The position numbers and the translations under genes are program-made. Below the pieces are notes generated by a model. The model did no database searches and was not told the origin of the DNA. It worked only from the letters and a program-made list of their open reading frames with translations. A DNA stretch of 64,000 bases from Natronorubrum daqingense (lineage in GTDB: Archaea > Halobacteriota > Halobacteria > Halobacteriales > Natrialbaceae): NCBI RefSeq assembly GCF_001971705.1, contig NZ_CP019327.1:2108001-2172000 (forward strand), in the 5' to 3' direction. Positions within the stretch are counted from its first letter, which is position 1; the number at the start of each line of letters is the position of its first letter. Positions 52,701-60,018 of the stretch are shown in pieces.

Positions 52701-54311
52701 GGCGTCGGTCTCATCTCGCCGCCGCCGCTGCACGATATCTACTCGATCGAGGACCTCAAACAGCTAATCTTCGATCTGAAAGCGGCAAACGAGGAGGCGG
52801 ACATCAACGTCAAACTCGTCTCCGAGGCCGGCATCGGTACGGTTGCCGCCGGCGTCGCGAAGGCGAACGCCGACGTGGTCCACATCTCGGGTCACTCCGG
52901 GGGTACTGGGGCCTCTCCGCGGACCTCGATCAAGAGCGCTGGGCTCCCCTGGGAGCTCGGCCTCGCGGAAGCCAACCAGATGCTCTGTCAGACCGGCCTT
53001 CGCGGCCGCATTCGCGTCTCCGCGGACGGCGGGATGAAGACCGGACGGGACGTCGCGGTCGCCGCGTTGCTCGGTGCCGAGGAGTACATTTTCGGGACGT
53101 CCTCGCTCGTTACGGGTGGCTGCGTGATGGCTCGGCAGTGTCACAAGAATACCTGCCCGGTCGGCGTCGCGACCCAGCGCGAGGACCTGCGCAAACGGTT
53201 CCCCGGCGAACCCGAACACGTCATCAACTACATGACGTTCATCGCCCAGGAACTGCGCGAGATTATGGCCGAACTCGGATTCCAAACGATCGACGAAATG
53301 ATCGGCCACGTCGAGGTGCTCGCCCAACGCGAGAACGTCGAGCACCCGAAAGCGCGCAAGGTCGACCTCGCTGCGGTCCTCGCAGATCCCGGCAGCGACG
53401 TGCGCCGGAAGATCCGCGAGCAAGATCACGAACTCGAGGAGCAACTCGATCGCGACCTCATCGATGCGGCAGCGAACGCGATCGAAAACGAGGAGCCAGT
53501 GACGCTCGAGACAGCGGTTTCGAACGTCGATCGAACTGTCGGCGCGATGCTCTCCAATCGCATCACGAGTCGGTACGGTGAGCCCGGATTGCCAGAGGAT
53601 ACGATCACGGTCGACGCGGAGGGGACGGCCGGACAGAGTTTCGGTGCGTTCCTCGCGAGTGGCGTCTCAATGCACTTAGACGGCAGTGCGAACGACTACG
53701 TCGGCAAGGGCCTCTCCGGCGGAAAGATCACCCTCCGAACGCCGGAGACGGCGACCTACGATCCGGCAGAAAACATTGCGATCGGGAACGTCGCACTGTA
53801 CGGTGCGACCGACGGCGAATTATACGTCAACGGCGTCGCCGGCGAGCGATTCGCGGTCCGCAACTCGGGGGCCAAAGCCGTCGTCGAAGGCGTCGGCGAT
53901 CACGGCTGTGAGTACATGACCGGCGGCGTCGTCGCCGTGTTGGGCGAAACGGGCACGAACTTCGCGGCCGGCATGTCCGGCGGCGTTGCCTACGTCTACG
54001 ACCCCGACGGCGAGTTCGCCGACCGCGCGAACACTGGGATGGTTTCGCTCCACGACGAACTCGAGGAGAAAGACGAGGAGATGCTGCGTCGCCTGGTCGA
54101 GAACCACGTCGCCTACACCGGTTCCGAGCGGGGCGAACTCCTCCTCGAGAACTGGGAGCGCACGCTCGAGGCCTTCGTGAAGGTCATGCCAGAAGCCTAC
54201 CACGAGGCGATTACCGAGCAGGGAAGTGACGACGTTCGCGCCGAACTGCCTGGCACGCCCGAGGCCGGAATCGAAGCCGAGTCGGCTAATTACGCTGCGA
54301 GCGACGACTGA
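49761..54311 (+). CDS. gltB: glutamate synthase, large subunit (probably ferredoxin-dependent)
   Basis: 1516 residues. It makes two glutamates from glutamine and 2-oxoglutarate. The N-terminal amidotransferase nucleophile is Cys26 in SNCGVGVVMDLTGDGG, behind a 25-residue propeptide. The central domain, the FMN-binding synthase domain (KPGEGGHLPGEKVNEMIA, HISGHSGGTGASPRTSIKSA) and the [3Fe-4S] cysteines (CVMARQCHKNTCPVGVATQ, Cys-x5-Cys-x4-Cys) are followed by the C-terminal beta-helix with GXXGXXXG repeats (VGKGLSGGKITLRTP). No small subunit gene lies beside it, so ferredoxin is the likely donor. Confidence 0.95.
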   Translation: MPQPQIASSTERSQGLADPSDERSNCGVGVVMDLTGDGGHDVVADGLELLRNLEHRGTTGAEKNTGDGAGIMLQTPHAFFEDVLETTLPDIYAVGSLFLPQDDGAREEIVSIVEETLETYDLEVLEWRNVPTDNADLGATAVESEPDVRQLVVAPVDDIGSDDFDRRLYVGRRALETAVGESDIDGNDRFYVCSLDSDTIVYKGLLKGVQVPSYYSDLTDDRLESTFAMVHERFSTNTLGAWHLAHPYRNVIHNGEFNTIQGNINWMRARETDIESDVLDDLDAVKPIIDDPEQSDTASVDNALELLMQDGRDLEHALRMLVPEAWRGDDAMDQDRKDWYDFHASLVEPWDGPALVAATDGERVGAVLDRNGLRPCRYDVTTDDRLIMASEAGALEPEPEEIKERGRLQPGQLFLADPNEGRVIPDDEVFEDLTDDRYGEWVEQEQVSLEEIRTADDSEPRQPVDGLRDQQAAFGYTHDELENMIEPMTQKGKDPVGSMGDDTPLSVLTEFNRPLFSYFKQLFAQVTNPPLDYIREELVTSLESRLGYQRNLLTESPEHARQLVLDSPILTDVELESIRECEANDITAATIDITYERTSEVPGRDLEAALERVREDAVEAIESGHDVLVLSDRNVSADRAAIPSLLATGGVHHHLVRNGLRNHVGLVVESADPRTVHHFATLVGYGAGAVNPYLAYQTIDDLTAGPDGADTEVAIDAYVGALEDGLLKIMAKMGISTVESYQGAQIFEAVGLDSDLVAEYFEGTENRTEGIGLVEIEADVLERHDAAFAEDESTLDRQGEFEHRSDGITHQWNPQTVGALQQSVRSNDYERYQEFAELINDQQQDLQTLRGLLEFDSDRDSVPIEDVEPIKDIVQRFSTAAMSLGSLSPEAHENNSIAMNRIGGKSNSGEGGEPPERFDTERECNVKQVASGRFGVTSTYLSSADELQIKMAQGSKPGEGGHLPGEKVNEMIAHVRKSTPGVGLISPPPLHDIYSIEDLKQLIFDLKAANEEADINVKLVSEAGIGTVAAGVAKANADVVHISGHSGGTGASPRTSIKSAGLPWELGLAEANQMLCQTGLRGRIRVSADGGMKTGRDVAVAALLGAEEYIFGTSSLVTGGCVMARQCHKNTCPVGVATQREDLRKRFPGEPEHVINYMTFIAQELREIMAELGFQTIDEMIGHVEVLAQRENVEHPKARKVDLAAVLADPGSDVRRKIREQDHELEEQLDRDLIDAAANAIENEEPVTLETAVSNVDRTVGAMLSNRITSRYGEPGLPEDTITVDAEGTAGQSFGAFLASGVSMHLDGSANDYVGKGLSGGKITLRTPETATYDPAENIAIGNVALYGATDGELYVNGVAGERFAVRNSGAKAVVEGVGDHGCEYMTGGVVAVLGETGTNFAAGMSGGVAYVYDPDGEFADRANTGMVSLHDELEEKDEEMLRRLVENHVAYTGSERGELLLENWERTLEAFVKVMPEAYHEAITEQGSDDVRAELPGTPEAGIEAESANYAASDD

Positions 54312-54416
54312 CTCGGTCCGGTCGCGAAGACGGCACGCTCGAGCGTTGGTGACGCCATTGTTCGTCGACTCCGTTGCTGGCCCAACGCACATTCGTCCCG
54401 ACGTTGAGCGTCCGGT

Positions 54417-55367
54417 ATGACGTCTCTGACATCGCAATCGATCGTCGGAAACGATGGGATTCCCGACGGAATCGCACCCGATTGGGTACTCGCACTCGTC
54501 GTCCTGTTGGTGGGTTGGTACGGTTCGAAACTGCTCGTTCGCGCGGGCCGACCGTACGTCGTCGAACGGATGCGGCGTCGGTCGGTCGCGGAGATTGGGT
54601 TACGAATAGCGCGCGCTGTCGTGATGCTCGCCGCCGTCTTCGTAATTCTGGGCATCTTCGGCGTCGAACTCTCCGATCTCTTGCTCTCGGTGACGATCCT
54701 CTCGGTCGTCGTCGGCGTCATCCTCACACCCGTCGCGAGCGATCTCGTCGGCGGCCTGTTCGTCCTCGCGAATCGACCGTACGAAGTCGGCGACATGATC
54801 GAGCTCGTCGACCAGGAGGCGAGCGGTCACGTCGTCGACGTCACGCTACGCTACACGAAGATTCGGACGCTCGAGAACACGTTCCTCGTCGTGCCGAACT
54901 CGACGATTCGTGAGCGTGACGTGGTCAACCTCTCGGCCGACGACGAACGGAGCCGAGTCTCGATCGAGTTCGTCGTCACCTACGAGGGTGACCTCGAGGA
55001 GGCGCGGACGCTGCTCGAAGAGGCCGCGGAAGAGATCGACGGCGTCATCGAGGGCGGTCCGGGGATCGCGATGGGATCGACGAAGTACCCCGTTCGTCCG
55101 ACGGCGTTCATCGAGTCGTTTGCCGATCACGGCGTCAAACTCGAACTCAACTTCTGGGTCGAGCGCCCCTATCTGCCGCGCGTGATGCGCTCGAAGATCC
55201 ACGAAGCCGTCTGGGAACGCCTCGAGGACGCGGACGTCGAGATTGCGTATCCCCACACGCACCTCGTGTTCGACGAGACGAGCGGGACGGCACAGGTCGC
55301 CGTCGACCGCGCACACGGTGAGATTCCGTCCGACACGGGCTCGATTGACGAGCAAACTGCGGATTGA
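54417..55367 (+). CDS. MscS-family mechanosensitive channel
   Basis: 316 residues. Three membrane segments (VLALVVLLVGWYGSKLLV, IARAVVMLAAVFVILGIFG, LLLSVTILSVVVGVILTPVA) are followed by the MscS beta domain VGDMIELVDQEASGHVVDVT, TLENTFLVVPNSTIRERDVV, and an alpha/beta C-terminal part with LELNFWVERPYLPR. The pore-lining third segment continues into GGLFVLANRPYEVGDMIE. It would release solutes upon osmotic downshock. It runs 105 bases downstream of gltB on the same strand. Confidence 0.93.
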   Translation: MTSLTSQSIVGNDGIPDGIAPDWVLALVVLLVGWYGSKLLVRAGRPYVVERMRRRSVAEIGLRIARAVVMLAAVFVILGIFGVELSDLLLSVTILSVVVGVILTPVASDLVGGLFVLANRPYEVGDMIELVDQEASGHVVDVTLRYTKIRTLENTFLVVPNSTIRERDVVNLSADDERSRVSIEFVVTYEGDLEEARTLLEEAAEEIDGVIEGGPGIAMGSTKYPVRPTAFIESFADHGVKLELNFWVERPYLPRVMRSKIHEAVWERLEDADVEIAYPHTHLVFDETSGTAQVAVDRAHGEIPSDTGSIDEQTAD

Positions 55368-55397
55368 CGTCCGGCCGCCGGGAACCGGATTCCGGTC

Positions 55398-55997
55398 TTA
55401 CTCTCGCCCCAGCGTGTGAAACTCCTCGTTCGGTCGCATCTCCGCGAACATCGCTAGTCGATTGCTCAGGTTGTAGAAAGCCGTGACGGCACCGATATCC
55501 CAGATCGCCTCCTCGCTGAATCCCGCCTCGCGAAGGGCCTCGAGATCCGCTCGCTCGACGTCGGTCGGCCGTTCGGTGAGTTTCACGGCGACGTCTAACA
55601 TCGTTCGGTGGGTATCGCTGATATCTGCGGTTCGGTAGTTCGCCACGAGTTGATCGGCCAACAGCGGGTCGTCAGCGTAGATTCGGACGAGCGCGCCGTG
55701 AGCCACGTTACAGTAGTAACAGTGGTTGACGCCGGAGACGGCGACGACGAGCATCTCTATCTCCTCGCGCTCGAGGGCGGTGTCCTCGACGAGCGCGTCG
55801 TGGTACTCGAAAAAGGCCCGAAAGTGTGAGGGCTTGTACGCCATCGCGGCGAAGACGTTCGGCGTGAATCCCGCACGCTCCGTCTCGTCTTCGATGCGCT
55901 CGCGGAGGTCGTTCGGGAGGTTCTCGAGGTCGGGAACGGGGAACCGGGCCATCGCGTCGTCGTTCAGTACCGGATCGTCGACAGCGTGTTCGGACAT
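55398..55997 (-). CDS. AhpD-like / carboxymuconolactone decarboxylase family protein
   Basis: 199 residues. The CMD/AhpD catalytic block is HCYYCNVAHGALVRIY with the redox CxxC and the following His. The upstream glutamate-rich helix EREEIEMLVVAVSGVN and a C-terminal GAVTAFYNLSNRLAMFAEM repeat this pattern of the peroxidase-related (uncharacterised peroxidase) subgroup. It may reduce peroxides with thiols; the partner is unknown. The start at 55997 begins MSEHAVDDPV. It converges with the MscS gene. Confidence 0.88.
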   Translation of the reverse strand: MSEHAVDDPVLNDDAMARFPVPDLENLPNDLRERIEDETERAGFTPNVFAAMAYKPSHFRAFFEYHDALVEDTALEREEIEMLVVAVSGVNHCYYCNVAHGALVRIYADDPLLADQLVANYRTADISDTHRTMLDVAVKLTERPTDVERADLEALREAGFSEEAIWDIGAVTAFYNLSNRLAMFAEMRPNEEFHTLGRE

Positions 55998-56180
55998 AGC
56001 TACCAATTCACAATGGAGGACAATAACTCGTGGTGGGCGATTGGTCGGTCGACAGCAGGGTTGCCACCGCGTGGACGACCGACTCGGTGCTCGAGGGCGA
56101 CGGAACGGTCAGTCGAATCGACGCGCGATCTGACCCGCCGACAGGAAAAACACATAGCCCACCGGTGAGTTAGGTGGCGT

Positions 56181-57242
56181 ATGTTCGAGAAGTCGACGTG
56201 GATTCGCCTACCGCGAAACGTCGTCGTCGGTCACGGCGTCATCGATCAGGTCGTCGACGTCGTCGACGAGTTACACCTGCAGGGTCGCCCGCTGTTCGTC
56301 ACGAGTCCGACCCCGCGCGAGGTCGCGGCGGATCCGATCGCCGCGCAGTTCGAAGCTGCAGGCATCGATCCGGTGATCGTCACGGTCGAGACGGCGTCGT
56401 TCGACGCCGTCGAGCGCATTATCGAGACGGCCGAGGCGGAGGAGGTGACGTACCTCGTCGGGATCGGCGGCGGGAAGGCGATCGATATCGCCAAGATGGC
56501 GAGTCACCACCTCGAGATGGGCTTTTGTTCGGTGCCGACGGCGGCCAGTCACGACGGAATCGTGAGCAATCGCGGCTCGGTTCCGGACGGCGATACGCGC
56601 CACAGCGTCGCAGCGAAGCCGCCACTGGCGGTCGTCGCAGACACGAGCGTGCTGGCGCAGGCACCGTGGGAGTTGACGACGGCGGGGTGTGCCGACATCA
56701 TCTCGAATTACACCGCGGTGATGGACTGGCGGCTGGCGAAGCGACTCAAGGACGTCGAGTACTCCGAGTACGCCGCGGCACTGTCAGAGATGACGGCCGA
56801 AATCCTCGTCGGAAACGCCGACCTCGTCCGCCCCGGCCTCGAGGAGTCGGCGTGGATCGTGAGCAAGGCGCTGATGTCCTCGGGCGTCGCGATGAGTATC
56901 GCGGATTCCTCGAGACCGGCAAGCGGTGCAGAGCACCTCTTCTCACACCAACTCGATCGATTGGAGCCAGACGCGGCGCTCCACGGCCATCAGGTCGGCG
57001 TCGGGTCGATCATGACGGCGTACCTCCACGGCGGCGAAGACGGCATCTGGCGAGACATTCACGACGCACTCGACAGCATCGACGCGCCGACGACGGCGGC
57101 GGAACTCGGCATCGACGACGAGACCGTTCTCGAGGCGCTGACGACCTGTCACGAGATTCGCGATCGCTACACGGTACTGGGCGACGGGATGAACGAGCGA
57201 GCGGCACGCGAAGTCGCGACGGTGACGGGAGTAATCGAGTGA
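56181..57242 (+). CDS. egsA: sn-glycerol-1-phosphate dehydrogenase
   Basis: 353 residues. It reduces dihydroxyacetone phosphate to sn-glycerol-1-phosphate, the first step of archaeal membrane lipids. Evidence: RNVVVGHGVIDQVVDVVDEL, the NAD-site VGIGGGKAIDIAKMAS, SVPTAASHDGIVSNRGSV with the metal-binding Asp, SRPASGAEHLFSHQLD with His, and ALHGHQVGVGSIMTA with the second His. Length and motifs match archaeal EgsA rather than bacterial AraM. Confidence 0.95.
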   Translation: MFEKSTWIRLPRNVVVGHGVIDQVVDVVDELHLQGRPLFVTSPTPREVAADPIAAQFEAAGIDPVIVTVETASFDAVERIIETAEAEEVTYLVGIGGGKAIDIAKMASHHLEMGFCSVPTAASHDGIVSNRGSVPDGDTRHSVAAKPPLAVVADTSVLAQAPWELTTAGCADIISNYTAVMDWRLAKRLKDVEYSEYAAALSEMTAEILVGNADLVRPGLEESAWIVSKALMSSGVAMSIADSSRPASGAEHLFSHQLDRLEPDAALHGHQVGVGSIMTAYLHGGEDGIWRDIHDALDSIDAPTTAAELGIDDETVLEALTTCHEIRDRYTVLGDGMNERAAREVATVTGVIE

Positions 57243-57297
57243 GAGTGAGAGAGGGTCGTCAGTCGGTGAGAAACTCGAGTTTCGAACCGGTGTCGGG

Positions 57298-58323
57298 TCA
57301 GTACTCCTCCATCCAGGTCCCCTTCGGGCCGGAAATCGTGAGGTGGATCGCAGCGATTCCGCCGATCCCGAGGTGGAGCCAGTACGTCGTTACTCGGTAG
57401 AGAATCGCCGCGGCAGTCGCCGTATCGCCGGCGATGCCAACGACCCCGACGAGCAAGCTTGCGAGGACGACTTCGATTCCGCCGGTTCCGCCGGGAAGGG
57501 GCACGATACCGCCTAACGAGGCGAGGGGCGCACAGAGAAGGGCGACCGCGACCGGTGTGTCGACGCCGAGTGCGAGCAACGAGAAGTAAAGCGGCAACGC
57601 GTTGAACACCCACCCAACGATGGCGATAGCGATAGCCACAGCGAGCGTTCGACGAGACGCCTGCAGCACCTCGAGCGTCCGGAAGAAGCCGTCGATTCGG
57701 TCCGTCAACGTTCCCTCGATAGTCGGCACTCGAGGGAGTTTCTCGACGATCGATTCGATCCAGGAAGCGAGCGAAAGCGAGAGCGTTCGAGCCAGGCCGC
57801 GATTGAGCGCGACGATGAAAATACCGACGGCGAGGACGGTGCTCCCGCTTGCGACGGCGATACTCGTCGTGACCGTCTCGGTCGTCCCGACCGTGAGCGC
57901 GAGCATTCCGAAGCCGACGCCCGCGACGACAAGACTGGCGAAAAAGTTGAACGCTTCCCCGACGGCGACGACCGCGAGGTTGTCCTCGAACTCCGAGTCG
58001 GAGCTCGTCGCGAGCAGGTACGCCATCACCGGGGTTCCAGTCGACCGACCCCACGGCAGCGCGCTTCGCGCGAAGTATCCCGAGAGAAACGCGCTCACGA
58101 AGCCACGGCCTCGAGCGGCGCCGTCGATGGGATCGAGCAGGCGCTTGACGACGCCGGCCCGGAAAGCGAGCATGGCGAGGCCGGTGAGAAACGCCCCTGC
58201 GAGTGCGCCAGGGTGGGCGTCCTGAATGTTCTCGAGGACCTCGTCCCAGCCGACGCCGTAGACGAAGAGTGCGACTACCGCCACGGCGACGGCGAACCCG
58301 GCTGCCGCACGCCAGCGGCGCAT
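57298..58323 (-). CDS. flippase-like multi-pass membrane protein (UPF0104/AglD-type)
   Basis: 341 residues with about eight membrane segments and the lysylphosphatidylglycerol-synthase transmembrane domain pattern. Seen are AAAGFAVAVAVVALFVYGVG, AGAFLTGLAMLAFRAGVVK, SAFLSGYFARSALPWGRSTG and the conserved ALPWGRS-type loop, then PLASLGGIVPLPGGTGGIEV, which has the family's PGGxGxxE. Haloarchaeal members are linked to glycan or lipid transfer. It converges with egsA. Confidence 0.85.
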   Translation of the reverse strand: MRRWRAAAGFAVAVAVVALFVYGVGWDEVLENIQDAHPGALAGAFLTGLAMLAFRAGVVKRLLDPIDGAARGRGFVSAFLSGYFARSALPWGRSTGTPVMAYLLATSSDSEFEDNLAVVAVGEAFNFFASLVVAGVGFGMLALTVGTTETVTTSIAVASGSTVLAVGIFIVALNRGLARTLSLSLASWIESIVEKLPRVPTIEGTLTDRIDGFFRTLEVLQASRRTLAVAIAIAIVGWVFNALPLYFSLLALGVDTPVAVALLCAPLASLGGIVPLPGGTGGIEVVLASLLVGVVGIAGDTATAAAILYRVTTYWLHLGIGGIAAIHLTISGPKGTWMEEY

Positions 58324-58499
58324 TGTCGGAAGTACCGTGAGGCGGCGGGTTAACGCACGCTAAAACGGTAAGGTTGGCCGTTTGTTGGATCCCAAACCGG
58401 TTGCGCGGTTTGGTGTCGACTCGACCGACTAGACGGACGTAATTTGCGTCCGAGCGGACGAGTGGACACACTCAAGACGAACGCTCCCGACCTCCGCAT

Positions 58500-59228
58500 A
58501 TGGATCTCGTCGAGGCACTGCACGCCGAAGGGAACACGACGTGCGTCGTCGGCGCGGGGGGGAAGAAGTCGACGCTCTACGCACTCGCCGAGCGACTCGA
58601 GCGAGCGATCGTCACCGCGACGGTTCGAATTCCGCCGTTCGAAGAACACGTCACGGAGGTCAGAGTGACCGAGCAGCCACTCGAGGCGCTCGAGTCGAAC
58701 GTCGAGTGGCCGATCGGACTCGTGCGAGCACAAGAGCGTTCGGATCGGTACCGCGGCTACGAGCCAGCACTGGTCGACGACCTCGTCGCTGAGATCGACG
58801 ACGAGGTGAGCATCGTCGTCAAAGCCGACGGTGCACGAACGCGATGGTTCAAGGCACCCGCGGACGACGAGCCCCAGCTACCGGCGACGGCCGACGTCGT
58901 CGTTCCGATCGTGAGTGCGAAAATCGTCGGCGAACCCCTCGACGAGGAACACGTTCACCGACCCGAGCGCGTCGAGGCGGTCACTGGACTCGAGCGAGGC
59001 GAGGAAATTTCGACGACGGACGTCGCAACCGTCCTCTCGAGCGATCGGGGCGGGTTCCGTGACGTTCCAGATGAGGCGACGGTGATTCCGGTGATCAACA
59101 TGGTCGACGATTCGACACTCGAGGACACCGCACGGGAGATTGCTGCCGAGGTACACGATCGACGGGACGTTTCGCAGGTCGTGTTGACGTGTCTCCTCGA
59201 GGAGGAACCCGTCGTGGCCGTCGTCTGA
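58500..59228 (+). CDS. YqeC-like protein, molybdenum hydroxylase accessory family
   Basis: 242 residues. The N-terminal phosphate-loop reads TTCVVGAGGKKSTLYALAER, followed by VTATVRIPP, VVKADGARTRWFKAPADDEP, ATADVVVPIVSAKIVGEPLD and VINMVDDSTLEDTAREIA. This is the pattern of YqeC, a protein encoded beside selenium-dependent molybdenum hydroxylases in bacteria. No such enzyme, XdhC or selenium gene is nearby. A nucleotide-binding accessory role in some cofactor pathway is the most one can infer. Confidence 0.8.
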   Translation: MDLVEALHAEGNTTCVVGAGGKKSTLYALAERLERAIVTATVRIPPFEEHVTEVRVTEQPLEALESNVEWPIGLVRAQERSDRYRGYEPALVDDLVAEIDDEVSIVVKADGARTRWFKAPADDEPQLPATADVVVPIVSAKIVGEPLDEEHVHRPERVEAVTGLERGEEISTTDVATVLSSDRGGFRDVPDEATVIPVINMVDDSTLEDTAREIAAEVHDRRDVSQVVLTCLLEEEPVVAVV

Positions 59229-59418
59229 ATCGGGTGTGGAGGCTGCTCGAGCGGTGGTTCCAGTAGCGTACTCGTCTCGAGTCCGTCAACCAACTCGTGT
59301 CGTCTCATTCTCGGGTAGTACACGCTCGAGTCGAGAGGAGGTGAGTGGGCTGGCGAACGGAGCGGTTCGTTTGCTGCGCTCCGTAATGGTCATGACCGTT
59401 CGATAGTAACGGACGGGT

Positions 59419-59817
59419 ATGCAGATGGAACTGCGGGTGTGCAAACAGTGCCATACGGGCGAGCACGGAAACGAACGAAAGACGGCGATCACGCAGGACA
59501 TGGTCGCCTGCGCCGAGCAGATTCGCGAGTACAAAGACATCATCGGCCTCGATGCGGTGTACATCACGAAAGTCGAAGCCGGGGACGCCGGGGGCGCGGA
59601 AGCGCTGGACGTGATCGTCGCGGGCATTCAAGACGACACGGTGACGCTTCAAGACACGCAACTGGTCATCGAGGACAACGACGAGAGTATCCTCGTTTAC
59701 CCGGATCACGACGACATCATCGAGGTGCTGACTCGCAACCTCGATCAGATCAGCGAACAGACTCGTCAAGACGTCTCCGTCGAACTCTCAGCGGAGACGG
59801 CGGAGCTAATTACGTAA
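59419..59817 (+). CDS. small protein with CxxC and C-terminal acidic domain, unknown
   Basis: 132 residues (130 from the second ATG at 59425). The start MELRVCKQCHTGEHGNE has a CxxC and nearby His of possible metal-binding kind. Afterwards come AEQIREYKDIIGLDAVYITK, a strand block LDVIVAGIQDDTVTLQD, TQLVIEDNDESILVYPDHDD and a helix. No family is recognised. It lies between the YqeC-like gene and the polyferredoxin gene in the same direction. Confidence 0.72.
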   Translation: MQMELRVCKQCHTGEHGNERKTAITQDMVACAEQIREYKDIIGLDAVYITKVEAGDAGGAEALDVIVAGIQDDTVTLQDTQLVIEDNDESILVYPDHDDIIEVLTRNLDQISEQTRQDVSVELSAETAELIT

Positions 59818-60018
59818 TTTACTCCCGTGGAGGCAGTAATGACCGTCTTTGTCGCCACCCCTCGCCCGTTGGACGGTTCCTAACCCACCAATAGTAAAGA
59901 TAGTCAATTTTCATCATAGAATTCGAGAGATTCAATCGGCTTTTGGCCGTAGTGTTGTATAGCTGTTAGTTGGTGATCACGACAGGTTTACAGACCCCCT
60001 TTTCCTTATATGCGAGCA

